A DNA stretch of 64,000 nt. It comes from Anaerocolumna cellulosilytica. Its GTDB lineage: Bacteria > Bacillota > Clostridia > Lachnospirales > Lachnospiraceae. This document shows, one piece after another, positions 18,649 to 28,521 of the stretch (position 1 is its first letter; the number at the start of each line of letters is the position of its first letter). Position numbers and translations under genes: made by a program. The DNA lies in contig NZ_AP023367.1 of assembly GCF_014218335.1 (NCBI RefSeq), forward strand, positions 5,082,001 through 5,146,000, written 5' to 3'. The notes under the pieces were generated by a model. The model saw nothing but the letters and a program-made list of their open reading frames with translations, did no database searches and was not told the origin of the DNA.

Positions 18649-19557
18649 TTAATTTTCTTTTTTAGATATTTTGAAATAAACCAGCAAGCTTAAGATTGCT
18701 GTAAAGAAGAACAAGATAACAGACAATGCACCTGCCATACCGTAGTTCTTGCTAAATAAATGCTTATTCAAATACATAATTAGAGTCATTGTTGAATTAT
18801 TTGGCGAACCGTTACCGTTTGTCAGAATCTGCGGTACGTCAAACATCTGCACACCACCTATTAAAGAGGTTATAACAACATACACAAAAATCGGTTTTAA
18901 TAATGGCATGGTTATAAGTCGGAATATCTGGAGCGATTTTGCCCCATCCACTTCAGCAGCTTCAAATAATGCTGTATCAATCCCCATCATACCAGCCATT
19001 AATAAAATAGTGGTATTACCAAACCACATTAAGAAGTTCATCAATGCTATTAACCCTCTTGTGCCATTCACATTTGATAAAAATCGGAAGGGCTCAGATA
19101 AAATTCCTACATCAACTAAAATATCATTAATCGGACCAATATCAGAAAACAAGTTAAAAAATAGCATAGAGAATGCAGATGCCATTATAAGATTCGGCAT
19201 ATATATAATTGTTTTAAAAAAGGTTGCACCCTTTAATTTTAGCCTAACATCTGTAAACCACGCCGCTAATAATAAGGATACAATAATCTGAGGAACAAAG
19301 CCAAGCGCCCACATGATTAAGGTGTTTTTCGTGTAAATTAACATATCACCTTCCGAAAATATTCTTTTAAAATTCTCTATCCCTACAAAAGTAGGTCCTA
19401 TATGTGATAAGCCTGACATGTAATTTTCAAAAAAGCTGTTGTAAAAAGTTGATATCAATGGAATCAAAGAAAATACCGTATATACAAGGAAGAAAGGAAT
19501 TAGAAATATGTATCCCCATTTGGTGTATTTGACACAACTTGTTTTTTTCTTTAACAT
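18649..19557 (-). CDS. Carbohydrate ABC transporter permease, MalF/UgpA type
   Basis: 302 residues starting MLKKKTSCVKYTKWGYIFLIPFF, six membrane spans and the EAA loop ALFEAAEVDGAKSLQIFRLITMPLLKPI. GGAGGG places the ATG at 19557; the frame is open 27 codons further up without a good ribosome binding site. It forms the translocation pore with the MalG-like subunit, whose gene follows after 12 bp. Confidence 0.9.
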   Translation of the reverse strand: MLKKKTSCVKYTKWGYIFLIPFFLVYTVFSLIPLISTFYNSFFENYMSGLSHIGPTFVGIENFKRIFSEGDMLIYTKNTLIMWALGFVPQIIVSLLLAAWFTDVRLKLKGATFFKTIIYMPNLIMASAFSMLFFNLFSDIGPINDILVDVGILSEPFRFLSNVNGTRGLIALMNFLMWFGNTTILLMAGMMGIDTALFEAAEVDGAKSLQIFRLITMPLLKPIFVYVVITSLIGGVQMFDVPQILTNGNGSPNNSTMTLIMYLNKHLFSKNYGMAGALSVILFFFTAILSLLVYFKISKKEN

Positions 19558-19741
19558 AAACCCTCCTGCCTGCTTTGTCAGGCTAATTATAGGTCTTATA
19601 ATCTTTTTCATAAATGCAGGATGAAGAATCGCCTTCATACATGAAGCTGAACCACTTCATCCCTTGAAGATTTTGCCTCCATCCTGCATTCCGTTATCAT
19701 GGTATCATTTTAAGTAACTAATGTTCCTTAATTTTTATATT

Positions 19742-21172
19742 CTAGTAAGACAATTCCGGATATTTAATAATCGCATTTTTATAGAAGTTTTGTAAAGCTT
19801 CATCTTTTGTTACAATGCCATCAAAGTAATCTTTAAAGTATGTCTGGAAATCTTCATTTAATCCCTGATCATAAGGGGAGATATTGCTCATATCAATCTT
19901 TGGAGCTGCTGCTGCAAATAACTTAATATGGTTTTGTCCGCCTAAGAATGCGGATTGGAAATCACTATTAGCAATCTCTTCCATAGCAGCTTTGTTATTG
20001 GTATAATCCTGTTCTACTTCAGTGATTTTTTTCATAGTAGCTGCATCACAGGTTAATGTATACATAATATCTCTTATAAGACTCTTATTATCTGTACCAG
20101 TTGCACCGCAAATCCATGTTCCACCCCAATAGAACGGAGATGGACCTTCACAAACTGCCCAATCGCCATAGATACCATTACCAACCTCTGCAGCAGCATT
20201 TGAATCCGCTAAAGAATACCCCATTAAAGTAAAGTTAATTCCCCAGGTTGAATAAAAGAAGCCAAAAGTTTTTCCATCGGGTCCCTGGTCTGATGACCAA
20301 GCGTCACCCCAAAGAGATGTTTTATTGTTGTAACCTTTATCCGTAAATTCTTTTGTTTGGTCTACCCATTTCATCATGTTGTCATCTACAACAATCTTAC
20401 CGTCCTGTACCCAAGGACCGGACATATTATTAGAGAAAGTTCTATAAGAATCATCATAACCGGATAACATAGTATAGCCTTTTGCTTTCATCTCTTCAGC
20501 TATTTTATTAAAATCATCCCAGTTACTTAATCTTTTCTGTACTTCTACAGGATCATCCGTTCCAAATACATCTTTTGCAATGGAACGTCTATACGCAAAA
20601 AGTCCGGGAGTTGCCTGCCAGGTAGTTCCTTTTACAACACCGTTGGGATCCGTTACAATATCTTTTGTATACTCATACTGATCCTTCATATCATCAGCAC
20701 TCAGACCAAGGTCTGCAACACTCATGGTATAGTCTGTATTCACATATTTAAGTGCATAATCCGCTTCAATTAAGAAAAGGTCAAGTTTTTCATCCGTTGC
20801 CGCATTTTCTTGTGCCAATAACGCTTCATCCAGTTTATTTTGATAAGCATTATCATCAGAAGGCGTAATAATCCAGTTAACAGTAACATCACCAATTTTA
20901 CCGGTTCCGTCTCCATTATCTACATATCCTGGATAATAAGCTTTTACACGTCTTTGAAATTCGTCATTCCAGCAGTAAATATTAAAAACTTTTCCTTCTT
21001 CCGCAGCCGCAGGTTCTGTTGCTTCTGCACCTTGGGTTGCCCCTTGTGTAGCTTCGGCAGTAGGGGTTGCATCCCCTCCAGTGGTAGGGGTATCATTACC
21101 TTTGCATGCTGCCATGGAAAATGCCATTACCAGCACTAGCATGATTGCCAGTATTTTTCTGAATTTCTTCAT
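19742..21172 (-). CDS. Sugar ABC transporter substrate-binding lipoprotein
   Basis: 476 residues. A lipoprotein signal peptide ends in FSMAAC (lipidated cysteine near residue 23), followed by a low-complexity linker of T, A, E and Q residues. The mature part is a family-1 solute-binding fold containing KVFNIYCWNDEFQRRVKAYYPG and many aromatic residues suitable for sugar stacking. AGGAGGAG precedes the ATG. It is the second gene of the operon, 84 bp after lacI, and is expected to be the most abundant product. Confidence 0.9.
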   Translation of the reverse strand: MKKFRKILAIMLVLVMAFSMAACKGNDTPTTGGDATPTAEATQGATQGAEATEPAAAEEGKVFNIYCWNDEFQRRVKAYYPGYVDNGDGTGKIGDVTVNWIITPSDDNAYQNKLDEALLAQENAATDEKLDLFLIEADYALKYVNTDYTMSVADLGLSADDMKDQYEYTKDIVTDPNGVVKGTTWQATPGLFAYRRSIAKDVFGTDDPVEVQKRLSNWDDFNKIAEEMKAKGYTMLSGYDDSYRTFSNNMSGPWVQDGKIVVDDNMMKWVDQTKEFTDKGYNNKTSLWGDAWSSDQGPDGKTFGFFYSTWGINFTLMGYSLADSNAAAEVGNGIYGDWAVCEGPSPFYWGGTWICGATGTDNKSLIRDIMYTLTCDAATMKKITEVEQDYTNNKAAMEEIANSDFQSAFLGGQNHIKLFAAAAPKIDMSNISPYDQGLNEDFQTYFKDYFDGIVTKDEALQNFYKNAIIKYPELSY

Positions 21173-21256
21173 CCTTAAATCTCCTCCTTGGATTCACTCC
21201 CATTAATTTGTTTTTGTTAGATCAGATCTTTTATTCTGCCTTTCCCTTGACAAAAC

Positions 21257-22273
21257 CTAGATAGTATTAAGGTTTCTAACAGATCCTCCCTTAACAAGCT
21301 GTACCTTTAGGTATATATTATCTAATGAGGTTGTCATTGGACTCTCTATTAGATTTATAAGCTGCTTAGCAGCTTCAGCTCCAATTTTATCAGTATCCTG
21401 TTTAATTGTGGTAAGCTTAGGTTCCAATGCCTGAGATACCGATATACCATCATATCCTGCTACAGATATATCATCAGGAATTTTAAGCCCCATCCTCCTT
21501 GCTGTATTCATAACACCAAGTGCTGCATAATCATCAGGAGCAATAATGCAGGTAGGAGGCTCTGGTAGTTCCAACAGCCTGACCGCTAGTTCCTCTGCTG
21601 ATTCCGCACTACGGTATATTCCTTCTTTAAAATATTCCTCCGGTATTGTTATCCCATTTTCTTTCATAATATTATTAAAACTAACTAACCTGTTATGGGT
21701 AACAGATGACTTTGTTCCATGTATGTACGCTATCTTCCTATGCCCTTGATCTATAATGTGCTGTGTAAGTTGTCTCATCCCTTCTACATTATCTGATAAA
21801 ACAGATATAGCTTCGTTAAAAGCATGATCTATAGTGACAACCGGATAATCACTATTCACAAGTTCAAGCACTTCAGGATCTCCAAACTCGGCACAGGCAA
21901 TAAATACACCATCAAAATTACGATACCGGCAGTGCTCTAAGTATGTCATCTTTCTATTACCTATGTTATGCTCAATAAAGGTTATGTCATAGCCTCTCTT
22001 AGCCGCACGTTCTTTAAAAGATGCCAATATATGTGCAAAATATTCATTCCGCAATCCATGATTGGATAGAGTTGAAAATAACACACCGATATTATAGGTT
22101 TTTTTCATCTTCAGCGCTCTGGCGTTCGCATCCGGAAAATATCCAATTTCACTAGCTGCTCTTATAATTAACTCTCTTGTTGCCTCACTGATGTCCTGAT
22201 ATCCGTTCAATGCTTTACTTACAGTTGAAACAGATACTCCACATCTCAATGAAAGATCTTTTATTGTTGCCAC
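21257..22273 (-). CDS. LacI-family transcriptional regulator
   Basis: 338 residues: an N-terminal helix-turn-helix (MATIKDLSLRCGVSVSTVSKALNGYQDISEATRELI) with hinge helix (NARALKMKK), then a periplasmic-binding-protein-like sensor domain. The start is GTG at 22271-22273 behind GGTGGTGA. It lies directly upstream of the importer genes and is the obvious local regulator. Its own promoter overlaps an inverted repeat, so autorepression is likely. Confidence 0.93.
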   Translation of the reverse strand: MATIKDLSLRCGVSVSTVSKALNGYQDISEATRELIIRAASEIGYFPDANARALKMKKTYNIGVLFSTLSNHGLRNEYFAHILASFKERAAKRGYDITFIEHNIGNRKMTYLEHCRYRNFDGVFIACAEFGDPEVLELVNSDYPVVTIDHAFNEAISVLSDNVEGMRQLTQHIIDQGHRKIAYIHGTKSSVTHNRLVSFNNIMKENGITIPEEYFKEGIYRSAESAEELAVRLLELPEPPTCIIAPDDYAALGVMNTARRMGLKIPDDISVAGYDGISVSQALEPKLTTIKQDTDKIGAEAAKQLINLIESPMTTSLDNIYLKVQLVKGGSVRNLNTI

Positions 22274-22298
22274 TTATTTTCACCACCGTCTTTCCTAT

Positions 22299-22358
22299 CG
22301 AAAACAGACTATAACGTTTTCGTATTTTCATTATATAGCATATTGAACAAATTATCAA
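22299..22358 (-). promoter_or_regulatory. lacI-family gene promoter and candidate operator
   Basis: On the complement TTGATA (22353-22358), 17 bp, TATAAT (22330-22335). Just downstream CGAAAAC (22299-22305) and GTTTTCG (22316-22322) form a perfect 7-bp inverted repeat with a 10-bp spacer, covering the expected transcription start. This is a natural operator for the LacI-type protein. The rest of 22359-22588 is AT-rich and empty. Confidence 0.65.
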
Positions 22359-22588
22359 GTATTATTTTTTATTTTTTATCTCTTTTTCTCCTTATTTTCT
22401 ATGAGGCATATAAATTCTATATTCGATATGTTCGTATATTACCTATTTTATAAATTTTATTAAGTTCCTTAACTAAAACCCAAACTATTTTCATAATATA
22501 TTTTCGGTGTTTTCGCAATTACCGATATATTTCCACAAATTTCTACAATACAGAGCATTAACAATAATGCTGTATATTGTTTACACCC

Positions 22589-22622
22589 AAAAAAGGCCCT
22601 GTTCCAATCCAGGAACAAGACC
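22589..22622 (-). terminator. Terminator of the rnf operon / Gx transporter gene
   Basis: GGCCCTGTTCC (22595-22605) pairs with GGAACAAGACC (22612-22622), and the minus-strand transcript continues into a run of seven T residues. It lies 25 bp past the stop of the Gx gene. Confidence 0.85.
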
Positions 22623-22646
22623 TAAGAATCTTTATCAACCAACCGG

Positions 22647-23159
22647 TTAATATATATTAAAAATTTTCTTTTGCACCTTTAACAAGCCAATCCCCAGAAC
22701 TCCGATAACTACTCCCGTAACGATTCCGGCTATCATAAGTATCGGAAAGTAATAAGCAATACTGCTTGTTTCAAGAATTATAGCCGCTACAATAATCTGA
22801 CCTAAATTATGAGAGATGCCTCCCACAATACTTACACCTACAATGCTGAATAATTTGGACCTTTTTAACAAACTCATAGTAATCCAACTCAGGATGCCAC
22901 CAGACAGACTATAGATAATACTAAATAAATTACCAAATGTAAATCCTACCAATATAATTCGCAGACAGGATATAGCAAGAGCCTCTTTGGCCCCCATAGC
23001 ATACAGTGCCATTAATACCACAATATTTGCAAGTCCAAGCTTAACTCCGGGAGCTATGGATACCGGAAAAGGAATTATCGCTTCAATATAGCTAAATATA
23101 AAAGCCAATGCTACAAACATACCATAAAAAGCTACCTTTACCGCTGTTGTATTTTTCAT
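22647..23159 (-). CDS. Gx transporter family membrane protein
   Basis: 170 residues, about five membrane spans, with the family pattern PFPVSIAPGVKLGLANIVVLMALYAMGAKEAL. This family was once labelled heptaprenyl diphosphate synthase component I, but its folding resembles small substrate-specific transport components. It follows rnfB by 115 bp. In related clostridia it often travels with apbE and NusG-domain-II genes, and both of these occur elsewhere in this window. Function is not established. Confidence 0.8.
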   Translation of the reverse strand: MKNTTAVKVAFYGMFVALAFIFSYIEAIIPFPVSIAPGVKLGLANIVVLMALYAMGAKEALAISCLRIILVGFTFGNLFSIIYSLSGGILSWITMSLLKRSKLFSIVGVSIVGGISHNLGQIIVAAIILETSSIAYYFPILMIAGIVTGVVIGVLGIGLLKVQKKIFNIY

Positions 23160-23274
23160 GCATTACATCCTTTCCCTTACATCTTTGACTTTATTTTATA
23201 ATATATAAGGCTGTTGCCGGTACTTAAGGCAACAGCCATTTTTTCAGCTTACTATAACTTTTACCATTTTAGAC

Positions 23275-24162
23275 TTATACTGCTTTTGTCTGTTCCTTTA
23301 TAGCATTACCGGCAAGTTCAGATAAAATAACTTTGGTAGGACATTTTTCTGCACATTTACCGCAATTGGTACATTTGCTATAGTCGATTTTAGCCAGATT
23401 ATCAGTCACCTTAACAGCATCGAATTCACAAGCTTTAACACACATCATACATCCGATGCAACCAATACTGCAACCTGCTTTCACATCTTTACCTTTATCA
23501 TTGGAACTGCAACGAACAAAATGTCCGGTGTTATATGGGACAAGTTCAATTAGATTGTTTGGACATTCTGCAATACACATACTACAGGATGTACATTTTT
23601 CTTTGTCAACATAAGCAATTCCATTTATAACATGAATCGCATCAAACTGGCAGACTTTCACACAAGAGCCATACCCGAGACAACCATAGCCGCATTGTTT
23701 AGGTCCTTTTCCCGGTGCTACCGCTGCCTTTTTACAGTCCTGAATTCCGTAGTAGTTATATTTCACTTTGGTCTTATCACAACTACCTGCACATTTAACA
23801 AAAGCAACCTTTTTTTCAGTCTTACCCGCACTAGTTCCCATTACTCCAGCAATTTGATCATGTACTGCGCTGTTAGCAACCGGACAGGCATTGGCAGGTG
23901 CCTGACCCGCTGCTATTGCCTGAGCCAGACTGTCACAACCAGCATAACCACATGCACCGCAGTTATTGCCAGGCAAAAACTCACGTACCTGAACTTCTTT
24001 TTCATCTACTTCAACTTCGAATTTCTTACCAGCTACCCCTAAGAATATACCGATTACCGCACCAACAGCACCAATTAGTGCCGCTGCGATGCCAACTTCC
24101 TGAAAACTCACTGACAGAACAGGTACATTCCCCAAATTTCCAACTATCTCAAGTAAATTCAT
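23275..24162 (-). CDS. rnfB: Rnf complex iron-sulfur subunit RnfB
   Basis: Cytoplasmic-side subunit that receives electrons from ferredoxin. 295 residues: one N-terminal membrane span, then a 4Fe-4S domain with NCGACGYAGCDSLAQAI and CPV, then several ferredoxin-type clusters (KCTSCSMCIAECP, GCIGCMMCVKACE, KCTNCGKCAEKCP) plus extra cysteines. This is the long, many-cluster form found in anaerobes. It is the last of six genes in the order C-D-G-E-A-B. GGGAGG precedes the ATG. Confidence 0.96.
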   Translation of the reverse strand: MNLLEIVGNLGNVPVLSVSFQEVGIAAALIGAVGAVIGIFLGVAGKKFEVEVDEKEVQVREFLPGNNCGACGYAGCDSLAQAIAAGQAPANACPVANSAVHDQIAGVMGTSAGKTEKKVAFVKCAGSCDKTKVKYNYYGIQDCKKAAVAPGKGPKQCGYGCLGYGSCVKVCQFDAIHVINGIAYVDKEKCTSCSMCIAECPNNLIELVPYNTGHFVRCSSNDKGKDVKAGCSIGCIGCMMCVKACEFDAVKVTDNLAKIDYSKCTNCGKCAEKCPTKVILSELAGNAIKEQTKAV

Positions 24163-24176
24163 CTGCTATCCTCCCT

Positions 24177-24752
24177 TTAAAGTAAGCCGGAGAATCCAAA
24201 GAATGCAATGGCCATCAAGCCAGAAGTAATCAAAACAATGGGCATTCCTTTAAAGGACTCTGGGACATCATTATGTTCAATACGTTCACGAATACCCGCC
24301 ATGATAACAATGGCTACTAGATAACCCGCAGCTGTTCCAATACCATTTACCACACTGGTTATAAAATTGTATTCTTTCTGTACATTTATTAAGGCTACAC
24401 CCAGAACTGCGCAGTTGGTTGTTATTAAGGCAAGATATACACCTAGGGCATTGTATAAACCCGGACTATATTTCTTAATTACCATTTCAACAAATTGTAC
24501 TAATGCTGCAATTACCAAGATAAATACAATGGTTTTGAGATAATCAAGTTCTAACGGCGCCAGTATTAAATCATAAATTAAACTAGCTATAGCAGATGCA
24601 ATCGTAATAACAAATATTACTGCAAATCCCATTCCTGTGGCAGTTTTAATCTTCTTAGATACTCCTACAAAGGAACACAAACCAAGGAACTGACTCAATA
24701 CGACATTACTAACCAGCGCTGACCCAATAAATACCAGTAATAATTCTTTCAT
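24177..24752 (-). CDS. rnfA: Rnf complex membrane subunit RnfA
   Basis: 191 residues, six membrane spans. It carries SQFLGLCSFVGVS (first cysteine motif) and TTNCAVLGVALIN (second); these cysteines bind the intramembrane [2Fe-2S] cluster shared with RnfE. It is 14 bp upstream of rnfB and 14 bp downstream of rnfE, so translation is probably coupled. Confidence 0.96.
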   Translation of the reverse strand: MKELLLVFIGSALVSNVVLSQFLGLCSFVGVSKKIKTATGMGFAVIFVITIASAIASLIYDLILAPLELDYLKTIVFILVIAALVQFVEMVIKKYSPGLYNALGVYLALITTNCAVLGVALINVQKEYNFITSVVNGIGTAAGYLVAIVIMAGIRERIEHNDVPESFKGMPIVLITSGLMAIAFFGFSGLL

Positions 24753-24766
24753 TAGATTCTTCCTCC

Positions 24767-25495
24767 TTAATTCTTGGTAGCAACAGAATCATCAAGTTTC
24801 TCTCTGTTAGAAACACATTCGCTGCCGCTGCAACCTGAACATCCGCCTCCGCATGCCAGGTTCGAAGAGGAATCTCCTCCGTTGGTTGCTGATTTTAATT
24901 TTAACTTATTCTGCACTGCTGTTAACATGGCAAGTACGAAAAAGGCACCAGGTGCAAGAATAAAAATTGTTATCGGTTCATATGCTTTAGGCATTACCTG
25001 TGCTCCGAATATTGTACCATTACCTAAAACCTCACGAAACATACCAATTAACATTAAACCGATGGTAAATCCAAATCCCATTCCCAAACCATCCATAATG
25101 GAAGGGCCAACAGAATTTTTGGACGCATATGCCTCTGCTCTTCCGAGGATAATACAATTAACAACGATTAAGGGTATATATATACCAAGGGATTCATAAA
25201 GAGCAGGTGTAAAACCTTCCATAAGAAACTGTACAATCGTTACAAATGAAGCAACAATTACTATGAAGGCAGGCATTCTGACTGTATCCGGAATTACCTT
25301 TCTCAACAGGGAAATTAGGAGGTTAGACATTACCAGTACCGCTGTTGATGATAAACCCATTCCCAATCCATTGCTGGCTGAACTGGTCACTGCAAGAGTC
25401 GGGCACAGACCAAGCATGAGAACAAAGGTAGGATTTTCTTTAATCAAACCATTCAATAAGGGTTCTATATATTTGTTCGTTTTTTTAGCACTCAT
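24767..25495 (-). CDS. rnfE: Rnf complex membrane subunit RnfE
   Basis: 242 residues, six membrane spans, with MLGLCPTLAVTSSASNGLG and VVNCIILGRAEAYAS holding the cluster cysteines, and GMFREVLGNGTIFG. After the last span there is an unusual C-terminal tail (about residues 205-242) with GGGCSGCSGSEC, a cysteine-rich addition not needed for the core fold; its role is unknown. Confidence 0.95.
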   Translation of the reverse strand: MSAKKTNKYIEPLLNGLIKENPTFVLMLGLCPTLAVTSSASNGLGMGLSSTAVLVMSNLLISLLRKVIPDTVRMPAFIVIVASFVTIVQFLMEGFTPALYESLGIYIPLIVVNCIILGRAEAYASKNSVGPSIMDGLGMGFGFTIGLMLIGMFREVLGNGTIFGAQVMPKAYEPITIFILAPGAFFVLAMLTAVQNKLKLKSATNGGDSSSNLACGGGCSGCSGSECVSNREKLDDSVATKN

Positions 25496-25507
25496 TCTAT
25501 TTACCCC

Positions 25508-26149
25508 CTAGTTTCCGGCCGATGCACTTAACGCAAAGCATATACCTGCATTCACTGCATCTACTACCGCCGAAGTTGTTATAGTTGCTCCGCTTAAAGC
25601 ATCAATCTGGTTATCAGCTGCTGCCCCGCTTTTTGTATATTCAAATTTTTCTACCACTTTATCCGCGAACTGGTTTTTAAATCCTGATTCTGATGCCAAA
25701 GCTCCAAGACCAGCAGTTTCATTGTTCACCAGGACTTCCACCCCTTTGGTCTCTCCCTCCAAGGAATATCCTAAAGATATTGTTATGGCACCTTTATATC
25801 CATTTTGCGTGGTTATGGACATAACATATCCAATGGTATTTCCAGAGCTATCTAATGCTAAATAAGCATCATCAATCGCAATCCCTGTATAGCCATTCTC
25901 AGTTAGTACTGTGGTCGCTGCCTCTGATGCAAGAGCAGCCAAGTTTTCATCTGACCCAAATTCAGCCGCTTCTGCATAAACCACTTTATAAGCTTCCGTT
26001 TTCTTCTCCAATAAACGTTGTTCAATAATAGGCGCTGTTAATTCATGAACAAACCCTAAGGAAAACCCTGCAATTACAGTTATAATCACAAGTACCATGG
26101 CATCTTTTAGTATTGTACTTTTCTTTTGTTGATTTTCTGTCTTACCCAT
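25508..26149 (-). CDS. rnfG: Rnf complex FMN-binding subunit RnfG
   Basis: 213 residues: an N-terminal membrane anchor (MVLVIITVIAGFSLGFV) and an extracytoplasmic FMN-binding domain ending IDALSGATITTSAVVDAV, where the threonine of SGAT is the covalent FMN site filled by ApbE. The start at 26149 (MGKTENQQKK) overlaps the end of rnfD by 8 bp. The frame extends seven codons upstream from a TTG, which I regard as non-coding. Confidence 0.95.
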   Translation of the reverse strand: MGKTENQQKKSTILKDAMVLVIITVIAGFSLGFVHELTAPIIEQRLLEKKTEAYKVVYAEAAEFGSDENLAALASEAATTVLTENGYTGIAIDDAYLALDSSGNTIGYVMSITTQNGYKGAITISLGYSLEGETKGVEVLVNNETAGLGALASESGFKNQFADKVVEKFEYTKSGAAADNQIDALSGATITTSAVVDAVNAGICFALSASAGN

Positions 26150-27137
26150 TTGCCTTGGTCTCCTTTCCAAATGCTTTCGGATATGTCAATTTTTCAATTA
26201 ACGGCACAAGCATGTTACAAATAATAATCGCATAGGATACTCCTTCTGCGGAGGCACCAAAAATACGGAAAATCGCAGTTAATAAACCAAGAAGGACACC
26301 AAACACCACTTGTCCCTTTCGTGTTATCGGACTCGTTGCATAATCCGTTGCCATAAAGAAAGCACCTAACAAAAGTCCGCCTCCGCATACATGCGCCAGC
26401 AAGAAATTTGTGTCCAAACCTTTTCCTCCAAACAACACAACAAATACTGCAAATGAAGCTAGGTATGCTACAGGAATTCTAAAAGATATTACCTTCTTAA
26501 TCAGGAGATATACCGCTCCCACTAATATAGCAATAACACTTGTTTCACCAATAGTACCGCCTGTATTTCCCAAAAACATATCAAGCAGACTAACAGTTTC
26601 CCCTGCCTTTAAAGCTGCCAAAGGAGTCGCGCCAGACACTCCATCCAGTGCTATGGCACCGCTTTTTACATAATCAAAGCTACTTGCTGATGCACCAACT
26701 GCCGATACTGTAAAATCTGTCATTCTGCCTGCAAAGCTGATTAATAAAAAGCAGCGGGCTGCAAGTGCCGGATTCATAAAATTCTGACCAACACCTCCAA
26801 ACAGCATTTTAACTACAAGAATTGCAAATATACTACCTAGTGCCGGAATCCACAAAGGAATAGAAACAGGCATATTAAGTGCCAATAACAAACCAGTTAC
26901 CACCGCACTAAAATCACCCGTTGTTATAGGCTTTTTCATAGCCATTTCATATACACATTCTGTGAGCAAGCAGGTTGCAATACACGTTAAGATTACAAGT
27001 AATGCTCTAAGTCCAAAATTATAAATGCCAAATAAGCTGGCCGGAACTAAGGCAATTGCTACATCCTGCATAATAGTTGTCGTGGTTGCAAAGCTCCTGG
27101 TATGGGGCGAAGCAGATACGTTTAATAATTTATTCAC
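26142..27137 (-). CDS. rnfD: Rnf complex membrane subunit RnfD
   Basis: 331 residues, about ten membrane spans, with GDFSAVVTGLLLALNMPVS, FGGVGQNFMNPALAARCF and LDGVSGATPLAALKAGE, the last carrying the threonine for covalent FMN. I chose the GTG at 27137 because AGAGGT precedes it and it leaves a 19-bp gap after rnfC; the longer frame would overlap rnfC. Confidence 0.94.
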   Translation of the reverse strand: MNKLLNVSASPHTRSFATTTTIMQDVAIALVPASLFGIYNFGLRALLVILTCIATCLLTECVYEMAMKKPITTGDFSAVVTGLLLALNMPVSIPLWIPALGSIFAILVVKMLFGGVGQNFMNPALAARCFLLISFAGRMTDFTVSAVGASASSFDYVKSGAIALDGVSGATPLAALKAGETVSLLDMFLGNTGGTIGETSVIAILVGAVYLLIKKVISFRIPVAYLASFAVFVVLFGGKGLDTNFLLAHVCGGGLLLGAFFMATDYATSPITRKGQVVFGVLLGLLTAIFRIFGASAEGVSYAIIICNMLVPLIEKLTYPKAFGKETKANG

Positions 27138-27156
27138 AATCAGTACCTCTCTCTTT

Positions 27157-28476
27157 CTACTTTTTTCTGCTTTCAAGAATACTGCGCTTCATCTGTCTAA
27201 AAGATTGTGTAAGACTTAACTTTGCAGGACACACATAGGTGCAGCAGCCACATTCACAACATTCCATTCCGTCTAATTTTATAAAGCCTTCAGCATCATT
27301 ATTTTGCGAGCAGATATACATCTTTTGAGGAATAATCTGTGCCGGACATGCATAACCACATCTTCCGCAACGTATGCAACTGGAGGGTTCCATGTCTGCA
27401 ACATAATCTTTCGTAAAGCAGAGCAGTGCTGAGGTTGTTTTTGATACCGGAATATCTAAAGAAAAAAGTGCTTGTCCCATCATAGGACCACCGGATATCA
27501 TCTTTTCCGGTTCCTCTGTAAGGCCACCAGCTGCTTCTAATACCTCACGGAAATTAGTACCGGTTTTAACATTAAAGTTACCTGGTTCTTTCACCGCATC
27601 CCCTGCAACTGTTACAATTCGCCTCATTAAAGGAGTAGATTCAGCAACCGCCATATAAATTGCAATCGCTGTGTCTACATTGTTAACAACACAGCCTACC
27701 TGGTACGGAAGTATTGTAGAGTTTAGCTTTCTTCCTGTAACAGCATAAACCAATTGTCTTTCCCCGCCTTGCGGATACTTAGTCTTTAACGCTTTAATTT
27801 CTATCTTATCTTCACCATTTACAAGCTCGGTTAACTTCTTTATAGCTTCCGGTTTGTTATCCTCTATGCCGATTATACCTTTTGCATTGGGAAACAGCTT
27901 GAGAATTATTTTTAAACCATTCATAATTTTTTCAGGTTCTTCTAACATCATTCTGTAATCGGAAGTTAAATAAGGTTCACATTCTGCTGCATTAATTATT
28001 ACTGTATCAATCTTACTATCATCACCAGGCGTCAATTTAACCTGCGTTGGAAACGCTGCACCTCCGAGTCCTACTATACCGGACTCTTTAATGATACTCC
28101 TGATCTGCTCCTTTGATAGCTTAGCATAATCCCTTTTCTCACCCAAACCTTCGATAGGTTTGTACAAATTATCATTCTCTATTATAACAGATTCTACCAT
28201 CAAACCAGATGAAGTCAATCTGGGTTCCACTGCTTTTACCGTACCAGAGACAGCACTTATAACATTAGCTGAGATGGCTCCATCAGCCTCTCCAATTTTT
28301 TGCCCCATCAAAACATAATCGCCTTTAGCAACTATAGACTTGGCAGGAGCACCGATATGCTGTGACATCGGATAAACCAGTTCACCTTTTGGCATTAGGA
28401 CTTTGGTCTGCTTATCCTGGGTTAATTCCTTACCTTCATAGGTATGGATGCCACCCTTAAATGTTGCTGTTCCCAT
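27157..28476 (-). CDS. rnfC: Rnf complex NADH-side subunit RnfC
   Basis: Peripheral subunit that exchanges electrons with NAD(H). 439 residues starting MGTATFKGGIHTYEGKELT, with GIVGLGGAAFPTQVKL (flavin/NADH site), NAAECEPYLTSDYRMMLE, YPQGGERQLVYAVTGR and two 4Fe-4S motifs, CIRCGRCGYACPAQ and CCECGCCTYVCPAK. The ATG at 28476 follows GAGGGA; the frame is open 15 codons further up. It is the first gene of the rnfCDGEAB operon, which couples ferredoxin oxidation to NAD reduction and ion export. Confidence 0.95.
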   Translation of the reverse strand: MGTATFKGGIHTYEGKELTQDKQTKVLMPKGELVYPMSQHIGAPAKSIVAKGDYVLMGQKIGEADGAISANVISAVSGTVKAVEPRLTSSGLMVESVIIENDNLYKPIEGLGEKRDYAKLSKEQIRSIIKESGIVGLGGAAFPTQVKLTPGDDSKIDTVIINAAECEPYLTSDYRMMLEEPEKIMNGLKIILKLFPNAKGIIGIEDNKPEAIKKLTELVNGEDKIEIKALKTKYPQGGERQLVYAVTGRKLNSTILPYQVGCVVNNVDTAIAIYMAVAESTPLMRRIVTVAGDAVKEPGNFNVKTGTNFREVLEAAGGLTEEPEKMISGGPMMGQALFSLDIPVSKTTSALLCFTKDYVADMEPSSCIRCGRCGYACPAQIIPQKMYICSQNNDAEGFIKLDGMECCECGCCTYVCPAKLSLTQSFRQMKRSILESRKK

Positions 28477-28521
28477 GTTCTTAATCCCTCTTTCTTTTAA
28501 TAATATTGCATAAAATTGCAT

